This document shows, piece by piece, positions 1-7,975 of a stretch of DNA of 51,879 nucleotides. Position 1 is the first letter of the stretch, and every line of letters begins with the position of its first letter. The DNA lies in assembly GCA_964565775.1 (NCBI GenBank), contig CAZMGB010000023.1:1-51879 (forward strand). Reading direction: 5' to 3'. The translations under genes were made by a program, and so were the position numbers. The DNA is from CAZMGB01 sp964565775. GTDB taxonomy: Bacteria; Chloroflexota; Dehalococcoidia; DSTF01; JALHUB01. The notes under the pieces are model-generated. The model was not told the DNA's origin and searched no databases. It saw nothing but the letters and a program-made list of their open reading frames with translations.

Positions 1-405
1 GTTGGGGTGGTCGCCCAGCCGGCCCATGGCCTGGGCCTCGCGGCGGACACGGGCCAGGCCGGATGCGTCCAGGCCCTCGGTCTTGATCAGGGAGAAGGCC
101 ACATCGCGGTCGAGGCGGGCATCGTGGGCCAGAAAGACCCGCTTCTTGCCGCCCTCGCCGAGGAAGCGCCGCACCTGGTAGCGGCCGGAGGCGAAGGAGG
201 TAGGGACGGCGGGGGAAGGTGGTGGCGTTGGGGTACCCGCCGACGGCGGAATCTCGGAAAGGGAAACGCCGCATTTGTCACAGAACCTGGCCTCCGGCCG
301 AAGGCTTGCTCCGCACTTCGGGCACGCTGGCGCCAGAGGCGCACCGCAACCATCGCAGAACGATGCATTCTCACGGTTCTCGTGACCACAGGATTGGCAG
401 AGCAT
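1..405 (-). CDS. Zinc-ribbon Ser/Thr protein kinase, N-terminal part (runs off window)
   Basis: The reverse strand is open from position 405 to the window edge, giving the first 135 residues. It starts with a double zinc ribbon: four CxxC knuckles with the SCGHEN, FCDGCG, CPKCG and FCDKCG pattern, within residues 3-50. A Pro-rich linker follows, then a kinase N-lobe: SGRYQVRRFLGEGG (glycine loop), HDARLDRDVAFSLIK (the Lys is the expected ATP-binding residue), and REAQAMGRLGDHPN. This is the DZANK plus Hanks-type kinase layout. The kinase core and everything after it lie outside the window. The frame stays open upstream, and a GTG at 522-520 has a better SD (GGAGG about 10 nt before), so the protein could be 39 residues longer. 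The ATG at 405 is chosen because these proteins usually begin directly with the zinc ribbon. Confidence 0.82.
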   Translation of the reverse strand, partial: MLCQSCGHENRENASFCDGCGAPLAPACPKCGASLRPEARFCDKCGVSLSEIPPSAGTPTPPPSPAVPTSFASGRYQVRRFLGEGGKKRVFLAHDARLDRDVAFSLIKTEGLDASGLARVRREAQAMGRLGDHPN

Positions 406-854
406 CGCGCGCCGCCCCCCCCACGCCGCCTCCGATCTTTCGCGGACGAGAGGATTCTGGATCAGGCTGGAAAGGATGTCAAATGCGGCGTACTCAGGCG
501 GCGCCGTGTATAACCGCGCCACGCTTGCCGGCCCTCCAATTGAGATTGAGCGAAGCACGGAGTCTGGTTTGCCATCGCCTCATCATCGCGGGTGAACCTG
601 GGAGTCAGAACCCTTCCTTTTACTCTATGTCATCGGGAGGAGCATCAAGTGCCCAACAAGAAATGGCGCTGGACGGTGGCCACGGACACCCTCCGGCGCC
701 ACACGTACGACCCCACGCGGCCGGGCCGCTCTCAGGAACCTGCCCGCGGAGGCCGCTTGACGCCCGCCGATAGGGATGGAGTTTTGCCGCCTCACAGGTC
801 TATACTGGGGCACGTCCAGCCGGAACAGATAGGGCCAAGCAAGGAGACACGCCA
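406..854. other. Intergenic region between divergent kinase and binding-protein genes
   Basis: No convincing gene apart from the possible GTG-started extension of the kinase gene (up to 522). A -10-like TATACT lies at 801-806, about 49 nt before the start of the ABC binding-protein gene, but no good -35 was found at normal spacing. An AAGGAG SD at 840-845 serves the next gene. Confidence 0.5.
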
Positions 855-2237
855 ATGTCAAGATCGCTCGCCCACCTGATAGTCGTCCTGCTCCTCTCGG
901 TGACCCTGGGTGCTTGCGGTGGTGGTGAAGAAGCCGCCCCCACGGGCGAGACCCCAGGCGCCAGTCCAGCAGCCGGGCCCGTCACCATCGAGCTCTGGCA
1001 TTCGGAGGTCGCCTCCAACCTGGAGGCCGTGAACGCCCTGGTGGATCGCTTCAACGCCTCCCAGGACGAAGTGATAGTGCATGCGTCCTTCCAGGGCACC
1101 TACGACGACGCCGCGGCGAAACTGGTGGCTTCGCTTCCCACAGGCAACGTCCCGGCCCTCATGTTCCCCGGCGACACCTACATGCAGTTGATGATCGACA
1201 GCGGTGCCGCCGCCCCCATCCAGGACTTCGTCGACCGGGACAACTACGACCTCTCGGACCTGGACGAGAAGGGCGTCCAGTACTACACCTCTCAGGGCAA
1301 GCTGTGGGCCATGCCCTTCACAATGGAGATTCCCCTCCTCTACTACAACAAGATAACCTTCCGGGAGGTGGGGCTCGACCCGGAGAAGCCGCCTCAGGAC
1401 CTGGATGAGCTCCGCCAGTACTCGGAGAAGATCCTGAAGCGCGACGGCTCTGGCAACGTGGTGCGCAGCGGCATCGCCCTTGATATCGCTCGTTGGCCGG
1501 AGCGTGTTCTGGCCGGGAACGGTGAGCTCTGGGTAGACAACGAGAACGGGCGCGAGGGCCGCGCGACAAAGGTCCTCTTCGACAATGACACCGGTCGCTG
1601 GTTCTACCAGTGGTGGCACGACATGGTGGACAGCGGCCTGGGATTCAACGTGGGCCGCAACCCCAGCGCAGCGGACGCCCTGCTGGCCATAGCCGCCGAC
1701 CGAGCGCCGATGGCCTTCGCCAACTCAGGCGCATTGCGGTCCGTGGTCGACGCCCTGGAGGCGGGGGTGCAGGGCGTGGAGGTCGGTATCAGCCCCCTGC
1801 CTGGCGTCCCCGGGGGCCTCGGGCAGACCAGCATCACTTCCTACGGCCTCTGGATCCTCAACGTGCGCCCCAAGGAGGAGCAGGAAGCAGCCTGGAAGTT
1901 CATCAAGTGGCTCATGGAACCTGAACAGCAGGCCGAGTGGTTCGCGGGAAGTGGCTATCTCCCCGTCAGCCGCTCCTCTATCGATTTGCCGGCGGCGCAA
2001 GACGCCATAGCACGCTACCCCCTCTTTAAGGAGGCACTCGACATCTACCTCAATGCGCCGGCCACCCCCACCAGCCTGATGGCGGTGGTGGGTCCCGTGA
2101 AGGAGGTGGACGAGGCCGTTTTTAGCAGCGTGGAGGCGATGCTCTCGGGCGCCAAGGATCCCGATCAGGCCCTGAAGGACGCTGCCGCTGAGAGCGACAA
2201 AGCCATCAGCGAGTACAACCGGCGACTGGGAGACTAG
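855..2237 (+). CDS. ABC transporter extracellular sugar-type substrate-binding lipoprotein
   Basis: A 460-residue family 1 solute-binding protein (UgpB/MalE-like). Residues 1-20 are a lipoprotein signal peptide and Cys21 is the lipidated residue of an LGAC lipobox, so it should be anchored outside the cytoplasmic membrane. Family features include the opening strand with ELWH, the LWAMPF and PLLYYNK segments near residues 152-170, SYGLWIL, the WKFIKWLMEPEQQAEW helix, and the GYLPV motif typical of glycerol-3-phosphate/oligosaccharide binders. The substrate cannot be read from sequence. The SD is AAGGAG at 840-845. No permease or ATPase gene adjoins it, so it is an orphan that must use components encoded elsewhere. 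Confidence 0.9.
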   Translation: MSRSLAHLIVVLLLSVTLGACGGGEEAAPTGETPGASPAAGPVTIELWHSEVASNLEAVNALVDRFNASQDEVIVHASFQGTYDDAAAKLVASLPTGNVPALMFPGDTYMQLMIDSGAAAPIQDFVDRDNYDLSDLDEKGVQYYTSQGKLWAMPFTMEIPLLYYNKITFREVGLDPEKPPQDLDELRQYSEKILKRDGSGNVVRSGIALDIARWPERVLAGNGELWVDNENGREGRATKVLFDNDTGRWFYQWWHDMVDSGLGFNVGRNPSAADALLAIAADRAPMAFANSGALRSVVDALEAGVQGVEVGISPLPGVPGGLGQTSITSYGLWILNVRPKEEQEAAWKFIKWLMEPEQQAEWFAGSGYLPVSRSSIDLPAAQDAIARYPLFKEALDIYLNAPATPTSLMAVVGPVKEVDEAVFSSVEAMLSGAKDPDQALKDAAAESDKAISEYNRRLGD

Positions 2238-2690
2238 GGCGCCCCACACAGGGGCAGGGCGAGCGCGTCCGCGGGGTGCTGGGCGTCCGCGACGGCGAAC
2301 CTTTTGTGAGCGGCTCCTAGCCAGCAGGAGCGGTCTTGTCGTCGCGCCGGTGTGGCGGTGAGATGTCGCCCAAGTGTGAGGAGCAAGCGGCACCCCGGCA
2401 GGGCTTGATGCCTGCCGGGCAGGCAACGTACAATCGCGTCGTCAGATGTCGCCCGGGCATGACCGGAGGACTCGGCTGGCGTGTGGTCGAGAGCGCGACG
2501 CCAGCGCATTGCAGTGGCCTGCAGATCACGATGCAACGCCCTCGTCAGCAAGTATCAGGTGCGCACCAAGAGGATTCGGCGCGAAACAGCCTGAGGGTAA
2601 GGGCTTCTTGTCAGTTATGTAGCCCGGACGTGCCAGCACGTTCAGTATTCCAGATAGAGGCGAAATCTACTTATTGAGAGGGGGTACCCA
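2238..2690. other. Intergenic region with a promoter-like module
   Basis: No gene recognised. A short hairpin (arms 2241-2245 and 2251-2255) follows the binding-protein stop but has no T-run. A good promoter-like element lies at 2405-2434 (separate entry). Its downstream leader to about 2472 resembles one at 3103-3146. Confidence 0.5.
2405..2472 (+). promoter_or_regulatory. Promoter-like module 1 with palindrome in the spacer
   Basis: TTGATG at 2405-2410, an 18-nt spacer and TACAAT at 2429-2434 form a plausible sigma-70-type promoter. An 8-1-8 palindrome (2409-2416 / 2418-2425) overlaps the end of the -35 and fills the spacer, so it could be an operator. The sequence downstream of the -10, through the GACCGGAGGACT block at 2461-2472, matches a second copy at 3103-3146 at roughly three quarters of positions by eye. 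It may drive the small gene at 2691, which would give a leader of about 250 nt. Confidence 0.45.
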
Positions 2691-2948
2691 ATGGGATATG
2701 GTGACCCGACCTACGACAAGATCGTCAGGATATCCAACAATCCTGGGGATCTCGTGGACAAGGTCGTCAAGATCGCAGGGCCATACGAGACTGCTGATAT
2801 CACGGTGCAGGCAACCCTATACGATGGCTATGACTGGGAAGTCCGAGTAGCGAGAGGGAGCGAAAGCTACGATTTGGTGGTTAGAGTGCAAAACCTCCGG
2901 GATCTTCGGGTGGTTGCACCCGAAGTTCTTCCGCCAGAATACCGCTGA
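2691..2948 (+). CDS. Small hypothetical protein (85 aa)
   Basis: A short soluble acidic protein of no recognised family. It has alternating hydrophobic residues suggesting beta strands (DITVQATLYDGYDWEVRV, SYDLVVRVQNL). No signal peptide, membrane segment or cysteine. The start is supported by a GAGAGGGGG SD ending about 6 nt before the ATG. It stands alone downstream of promoter-like module 1. It could be a small adaptor or antitoxin-like protein, but nothing in the sequence shows that. Confidence 0.55.
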   Translation: MGYGDPTYDKIVRISNNPGDLVDKVVKIAGPYETADITVQATLYDGYDWEVRVARGSESYDLVVRVQNLRDLRVVAPEVLPPEYR

Positions 2949-3079
2949 CTATTTTCTTGACTCCTCACCACCCTGTCTATGCGCCCTAGGCCAAGAGTAG
3001 TCAAATCGAGGACGCGGGTCGTAACGCCAGATTGCGTCGATTCGCGCCTTGCCATGACGTAGGCGTAGGACTTCGCTTC

Positions 3080-3146
3080 TTGCAGATGCCCAAAGGCCAC
3101 GATACAATCCCCTTGTCGGTTGTCACGCGGGCAGGACCGGAGGACT
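3080..3146 (+). promoter_or_regulatory. Promoter-like module 2, related to 2405-2472
   Basis: TTGCAG at 3080-3085, a 17-nt spacer and TACAAT at 3103-3108. The sequence after the -10 resembles that of module 1 and also ends in a GACCGGAGGACT block (about 3135-3146). The spacer palindrome of module 1 is absent. It may transcribe the SCP2-like gene at 3406 through the tRNA remnant, or a small RNA. Confidence 0.4.
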
Positions 3147-3221
3147 AGATAGCACCAGCAGGCGGTTATCCCTCCCCCTCACATTCAAGCAACGGCCCGA
3201 AGTCCGGCCCGATCAAGTCCC

Positions 3222-3269
3222 AGCCTTCTAATCCGGGGGTCCTGGGTTCGAGCCCCAGAGGGCCCACCA
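3222..3269 (+). other. 3' half of a tRNA-Arg (TCT), truncated: possible attachment-site remnant
   Basis: From the anticodon loop (CTTCTAA, anticodon TCT) to the CCA end this reads as a tRNA: T-arm CTGGG-TTCGAGC-CCCAG at 3242-3258, then an acceptor strand and encoded CCA at 3267-3269. Upstream there is no D-arm and no 5' acceptor strand that could pair, so it is not a complete tRNA. Beginning at the anticodon loop and ending at the 3' end is what integration by a tyrosine recombinase into a tRNA gene leaves behind. No integrase and no second copy were found in the window. Confidence 0.6.
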
Positions 3270-3405
3270 CTACCAAGAGCGCCCACTTTGCAGCGCCCTC
3301 TTCGTCGCCGTTGTACGCCGGAACATTGCTGGCGTATGACGTGTGGACGATCTACTGTCACGGGGGTGGCACGACCGTCACGCACAAGGAGGGTATCACC
3401 TGCCT

Positions 3406-3840
3406 ATGACATGGAAGATGGAAGACAATGAGCCCATCGACGTAGCGCTGAGGGACACGATCCTTGACAAGATGCAAGAGGGGTCTTTCAGCGCGGAGGA
3501 CTTCAAGGACTACTTCACGGTCCTTACCCAGATCTCCAACAACACGGAAGACATCCAGGACGAGGTGGAAGGGTTCAATCGCACGTTCCTGTACAAGATC
3601 GACGGCAGGCCTCTCGCATGGCTCAGGATCAAGGACAAGCGATTTGAAATGGGCTCGGGCAACATCGAAGGGGCGGATATTACGCTGGACATGAATGAGG
3701 AGCTGGCCATCGGCATCTTCTCGGGACAGGTCGATCCAACCGCAGCCTACATGAGCGGCGACCTGAGGGTCGACGGGGTTATCAACGACGCGATCGTGCT
3801 CCAGAACATACTGGAACTGGTGCTCGAAGAGATGGAATAG
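3406..3840 (+). CDS. SCP2 sterol-binding-like domain protein
   Basis: A 144-residue protein resembling the SCP2/alkyl-sulfatase C-terminal fold: the segment FLYKIDGRPLAWLRIKDKRFEMG followed by GADITLDMNEELAIGIFSGQ and AAYMSGDLRVDG is the usual lipid-binding SCP2 core. The fold typically binds hydrophobic ligands or acyl-CoA; the ligand here is unknown. The ATG at 3406 lies 12 nt after an AAGGAGGG SD. The frame is open from a GTG at 3343, but that start has no SD. It precedes the oxidoreductase-peptidase/BKACE/SDR genes on the same strand (135-bp gap) and could deliver a hydrophobic substrate to them; this is inference. Confidence 0.75.
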   Translation: MTWKMEDNEPIDVALRDTILDKMQEGSFSAEDFKDYFTVLTQISNNTEDIQDEVEGFNRTFLYKIDGRPLAWLRIKDKRFEMGSGNIEGADITLDMNEELAIGIFSGQVDPTAAYMSGDLRVDGVINDAIVLQNILELVLEEME

Positions 3841-3975
3841 GGCTGGCGGGACAATAAGCCAGAGGTGGCGTGCTATCCCAGCCGTGGCGTGGCTACGCCT
3901 CCATCCGCCGCAAGGGGCCCAGTGACCGCTTCTCGTCAGGAACACAGAAGAATGCCCTCGAAGAGGAGTCACGCA

Positions 3976-6252
3976 ATGGAACCGGTGAAATTCGGCCTAA
4001 TCGGAGCGGGTGGCGCATGGGCTTTTCACAGCAACGCATGCGCGGAATCGTCCGTGGTCAGGTTCGTGGCGGTGTACGACATCAACGAGGCGCAGGCCTC
4101 CAAGACGGCGAGGCGGTACAGGGTCAACGAAATGAGGGCATACAGCGATCTTCGGGAGTTTCTGAAGAGCGATATCGATGCCGTCCTGGTCATGGTGCCC
4201 CACGTCTATCACGAAGATATCGTCGCGCGGTGCGCCGCCGCCGGGAAACACGTGCTGTGCGAAAAGCCGATGGCAACGACCCTCGAGGGCTGCGACACGA
4301 TGATGAAGGCGGCGCGGGACGCGGGGGTAAAGCTCATGATCGCCGAAAACCACCGCTTTCTTCCGGCGCACCAGTATGTCCATGACGCCATTCAGGATGG
4401 GCTTGTCGGAGACGTGCTCCTGGTAAGGGCCTACGAGGGAGTGAACGAGCTCGCGGGACTCAGCCAGCCGGACTTCTGGAAGGGCGATCCCATCAAAGCG
4501 GGCGGTGGTTGCTTCATGGATATGGGGGCCCACAAATTTGCGGCGCTGGAATGGATACTGGAGGATGAAGTCGAATCCGTCGCCGCTATGCTTTCGAAGC
4601 AGGCGATCAACCTGCCGGAAAAGGCCGAAGACAATGCGCTGGCGATGGTCCGCTTCGCAAAGGGCGCAGTGGGCGAGATAGTCGTCAGCTTCACCCAGGC
4701 AACTCCTCCCTTCAACAGCCTGGAGATTTACGGTAGCAGGGGGACCATCCTGGAAAACCACATGTGGGAGAAGCCGGTGCGGATTTTCTCGCATCACGAG
4801 GCGATGGCCGAGCACAAGCAGCAATGGTTCGAGCCGGAGATTGAACACGCCCCGTTTCCCGGCTATTACACCATATCCGCCAGACACCTGGACGAATACT
4901 TCGCCCGCTGCATTCTCGAAGACCGGGAGCCGGAGTTCACCCCCGAGAAGGCCAAGAGCGCCGTCGCCGGCGTGCTGATGGGCTACCTTTCGGCCCAGAC
5001 GGGAAAGGCAGCCACCCGCGATGACCTGATGGAAGTGGCAGAGAGCAGGGGAACCCAGAGCCTTCTGGAGAACCTGACTGACCATATCCCCACGAACAAG
5101 AACCTGCCGGAGGTGAAACGCGTGAAACCGATAGGCTTCGACCGGAAGCGGGCAGCGGAGATCATGAACACACACGATCTCGATCTCCTGATCGCGACGA
5201 CGCCAGTCAACGTCTACTACCTGAGCGGGCTGCCGACGCTGCATGCCGCGCCGAACCCCATACTTTTCGCTCTCAGCAACCAGTATCCCAACGTAGCGAT
5301 GATGCGGCGCGACGGGGCCGTCACGCTGTTCAACTGGGGCCTCTTTCGAAGCGTCGATGACTTCTGCTGGGTCGCCGACCACAAGGGGACACTCAGTCAG
5401 AAGGACGTCAGGAGGGCCGTGTGGTCAAAGATCAAGAAGTGGGGGCTCATAGGGAAACGCATCGGCGTCGAATCCTGGGCGCCCAAATACATCCTCGATC
5501 ACCTTGCTCGCAAGAACCCAGACTCCGAGGTCGTGGTAGCGGACCAGGCGCTTCTGGATATGCGGCTGATCAAGAGCGATGAAGAGATCGGCCTTATCGA
5601 AAGGGCCACCGAGATCACGGAAAAGGCCATCATGGCATGTGTCGAGGCAGCCGGGGAGGGCATGACCGACAACGATTTCCTCAGGCTGGCACGCAAGACC
5701 ATCGTCGAGGAAGGCGCCGACGGCTGGGACCACCTCACCCTGAGCATCGGTGCCTCCGATCCGGAAGCGCCCGGCATAGGCACCATCGCCCGGAAGGGCG
5801 ACATCATCCGTTTCGATTTCGGCGCCGCCTATAAGGGCTACGTCTCCGACGTCAATCGCCACGTCGTTCTCGGCCCCGTCCCGGACGCGGCGGCGGAGCT
5901 GATCGAACGGCTCATCCAGTTTCAGGAGTACTACGAGCAGCACATCAAACCCGGCGTGAACATCAAGCAGGTCAACGAGGAGGCGATCGCATACTACAAG
6001 ACGATTAAGCCCGATGGCATGACCTTTGCCGTCGGACACAGCATCGGGCTGGAATGCGAGGAAGCGCATCTATTCGGAACCATGGGGGTCCTGGATCGAC
6101 CCTTCGAGAGGAACATGGTGTTCGAGATCGAAGCCTGGGAGCCCTTCAGCAACACGCTGATCGGCGTCGAGGACTGTTACGTCGTCACCGAGACCGGCTG
6201 CCGCAAGATCACCACCCTGGACAAGCACATGATCAGCGTACAGGGGTCATGA
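3976..6252 (+). CDS. Fusion of Gfo/Idh/MocA oxidoreductase and M24 (creatinase/aminopeptidase P-like) domain
   Basis: One 758-residue frame contains two complete enzymes. Residues 1 to about 375 are a Gfo/Idh/MocA NAD(P)-dependent oxidoreductase: Rossmann motif LIGAGGA near residues 8-14, EKP at 96-98, then GGGCFMDMGAHK. Residues from about 382 to 758 are an M24 pita-bread domain with all five metal ligands in place: Asp614, Asp625, His688 (GHSIG), Glu719 and Glu732. M24 members cleave Xaa-Pro peptides or C-N bonds (creatinase type). Start chosen at 3976 with a GAGGAG SD; an upstream extension is poor in family similarity. It is followed by BKACE and SDR genes, suggesting stepwise breakdown of one amine-containing or cyclic substrate. 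Confidence 0.85.
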   Translation: MEPVKFGLIGAGGAWAFHSNACAESSVVRFVAVYDINEAQASKTARRYRVNEMRAYSDLREFLKSDIDAVLVMVPHVYHEDIVARCAAAGKHVLCEKPMATTLEGCDTMMKAARDAGVKLMIAENHRFLPAHQYVHDAIQDGLVGDVLLVRAYEGVNELAGLSQPDFWKGDPIKAGGGCFMDMGAHKFAALEWILEDEVESVAAMLSKQAINLPEKAEDNALAMVRFAKGAVGEIVVSFTQATPPFNSLEIYGSRGTILENHMWEKPVRIFSHHEAMAEHKQQWFEPEIEHAPFPGYYTISARHLDEYFARCILEDREPEFTPEKAKSAVAGVLMGYLSAQTGKAATRDDLMEVAESRGTQSLLENLTDHIPTNKNLPEVKRVKPIGFDRKRAAEIMNTHDLDLLIATTPVNVYYLSGLPTLHAAPNPILFALSNQYPNVAMMRRDGAVTLFNWGLFRSVDDFCWVADHKGTLSQKDVRRAVWSKIKKWGLIGKRIGVESWAPKYILDHLARKNPDSEVVVADQALLDMRLIKSDEEIGLIERATEITEKAIMACVEAAGEGMTDNDFLRLARKTIVEEGADGWDHLTLSIGASDPEAPGIGTIARKGDIIRFDFGAAYKGYVSDVNRHVVLGPVPDAAAELIERLIQFQEYYEQHIKPGVNIKQVNEEAIAYYKTIKPDGMTFAVGHSIGLECEEAHLFGTMGVLDRPFERNMVFEIEAWEPFSNTLIGVEDCYVVTETGCRKITTLDKHMISVQGS

Positions 6253-6277
6253 ATGACTCTTGGCCAAGGAGACTCCG

Positions 6278-7069
6278 ATGAATCCCCTAGTGATCACCGC
6301 AACCCCCAATACCTGCTGGCTGCATCCAGAGGTGGAATATCCCCGTACGCCGGAAGAGATCGCGCGTGAGGCGCGCCTCTGCCGCGAAAAGGGCGCCGCC
6401 GTCTTCCACATCCACGGCGAGGGCCAGTGGCCCCAGGTGATCGGCGCTATTCGCTCGTCCTCGGACATCATCATCCAGTGCGGCATGTCAAGCCTGACCC
6501 TCCAGGAGCGGATGGAGGTCTTCGAGCAGAAGGCCGACATGATCTCGATCATCCTCAACCATCACGACGAGGCCTTCGTTGAAGTGGACTGCAACGTCCT
6601 CCACACGAAAGAAGAGCTCATCGAGTATGCGACGACCTGCACGAAATACGGTGTGCGACCGGAGTTCGAGGTCTGGCATACCGGCTCCATCTGGAATCTG
6701 AACTATCTCATCGGCAGAGGGCTCCTCCAGCGGCCCTACATCACCACCCTCTTTTTCGGATGGCCCGGCGGCACGTGGTCGCCACCGACGGTCGAAGAAT
6801 ACCTCTACCGACGCAGGCAGATGCCCGAAGGGTGCGTCTGCACTGTGAGTATCATGCACGAGAGCCAGATCAAGATCGTGACAGCGGCTATTGTGCAGGG
6901 AGATCACATCCGGGTAGGGACGGAGGACTATCCGTTCAACAGGACGGGCGACCTCGCCTCGACGCACGAGCTCGTCGAGGAGGCGACAGACATCGCGAGA
7001 GCGATCGGCAGACCGATCGCCACTGTGAAGGAAGCCCGAGATATGCTGGGGTTCGAAAAGAGGGGATAG
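6278..7069 (+). CDS. BKACE family beta-keto acid cleavage enzyme (DUF849)
   Basis: A 263-residue TIM-barrel enzyme of the 3-keto-5-aminohexanoate cleavage (BKACE) family, which splits a beta-keto acid with acetyl-CoA using an active-site zinc. The zinc ligands appear as His44 and His46 in FHIHGEG, and Glu216 in the VGTED segment matches the family's late Glu ligand. EFEVWHTG near residue 129 matches the family's ELEV..D/HxG segment. The SD AAGGAG is six nt before the ATG; an in-frame TTG at 6260 would include the SD in the coding region and is unlikely. It sits 25 bp after the fusion gene and abuts the SDR gene, so they are probably co-transcribed. Confidence 0.88.
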   Translation: MNPLVITATPNTCWLHPEVEYPRTPEEIAREARLCREKGAAVFHIHGEGQWPQVIGAIRSSSDIIIQCGMSSLTLQERMEVFEQKADMISIILNHHDEAFVEVDCNVLHTKEELIEYATTCTKYGVRPEFEVWHTGSIWNLNYLIGRGLLQRPYITTLFFGWPGGTWSPPTVEEYLYRRRQMPEGCVCTVSIMHESQIKIVTAAIVQGDHIRVGTEDYPFNRTGDLASTHELVEEATDIARAIGRPIATVKEARDMLGFEKRG

Positions 7070-7840
7070 ATGACAGACAAGCATGTGGCAATCGTCACCG
7101 GGGCCGCGAACGGCATAGGGGAGGCCACGGCGAGACTGTTCGCAGAGAACGACTATGCTGTCGCGATAATCGATATCGTCGATCGAGTAGGGCAGGTAGC
7201 TACAGAGATCGAGTCGGGCGGGGGCGAGTGCCTCTTCGCAAAGGGAGACGTCTCAAGCGAGAGCGATGTCAAGGCCTTCGTAGATCAGGTGATGAAAGCG
7301 TACGGCCGTATCGATGCGCTCATCAACAACGCCGGCATTGTTGTGGTGAAACCACTGGAAGAGATTGACTGGAACGATTTCAGGAGGGTCGTCGACGTCA
7401 ATCTCGGCGGTATCTTCCTCTTCTGCAAGCACGTACTGCCGATCATGAAGAGCCAGGCAGGCGGCGCTATCGTCAACATGGGGTCGGTGTCGGGTCATGT
7501 GGGACAGATCGATCACTCCATCTACGGGGCAACCAAGGGTGCCATAATCGCTTTCACGCGCGCCGTCGCCTGGGAGGTAGCGAAGCATAACATACGCGTG
7601 AACTCCATCAGCCCGGGGTCGGTGGACACTCCCATGCTCCGCAGCGACATCGAGCTCGAATCAAGACGGACCGGCATTCCATTCGATTCGGTAAAAGAGG
7701 AACGGGAGGCCGAGCAGGCATTCAACCGGTGGGCTGACCCAAGAGAGATCGCGGAGGCAATCTACTTCCTGGCCAGCGAGAAAGCCTCGTTCATCACCGG
7801 CACGGACCTTCTCGTGGATTGTGGCTGGGTTGCGAAGTAG
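7070..7840 (+). CDS. Short-chain dehydrogenase/reductase (classical SDR)
   Basis: A 256-residue classical SDR: cofactor motif TGAANGIG (residues 10-17), NNAG (86-89), catalytic Ser139 and YxxxK (Tyr152, Lys156), then the PG motif and a C-terminal DCGW segment. Asp35-like acidic residues after the second strand (IIDIVD) favour NAD(H). The start codon directly follows the BKACE stop (TAG then ATG) with an AGAGGGG SD inside the end of the BKACE gene, so the two are translationally linked. The likely role is oxidation of an alcohol or reduction of a keto intermediate in the same pathway. Confidence 0.9.
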   Translation: MTDKHVAIVTGAANGIGEATARLFAENDYAVAIIDIVDRVGQVATEIESGGGECLFAKGDVSSESDVKAFVDQVMKAYGRIDALINNAGIVVVKPLEEIDWNDFRRVVDVNLGGIFLFCKHVLPIMKSQAGGAIVNMGSVSGHVGQIDHSIYGATKGAIIAFTRAVAWEVAKHNIRVNSISPGSVDTPMLRSDIELESRRTGIPFDSVKEEREAEQAFNRWADPREIAEAIYFLASEKASFITGTDLLVDCGWVAK

Positions 7841-7975
7841 GATCCTGTGGGGTGGCAAGACCTTGTCCGTATCTGGCCACTGACCTGCTGTCCTGTTCGG
7901 GCCAACCTCGAGGCAATACGTCCGGCGGATGGCGTCTTGTCAGCCCACACATGCGCACGGCAATCCGAACGTTAG

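Larger units (their letters stand above)
2949..3405. other. Intergenic region with promoter-like module 2 and tRNA remnant
   Basis: No protein gene recognised. It holds a promoter-like module at 3080-3146 and the 3' half of a tRNA-Arg at 3222-3269 (both listed separately), then an AAGGAGGG SD at 3386-3393 for the SCP2-like gene. Confidence 0.5.

Noticed and set aside
2241..2255. Rho-independent terminator after the ABC binding protein
   Set aside because: Only a 5-bp stem and no T-run.
3195..3270. Complete tRNA gene
   Set aside because: No D-arm and no 5' acceptor strand; anticodon stem pairs poorly. Kept only as a 3' remnant.
3997..5382. Long minus-strand open frame (461 codons) opposite the fusion gene
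   Set aside because: It is a mirror of a strongly coding plus-strand gene with intact domain motifs; its translation has no recognisable family and no SD.
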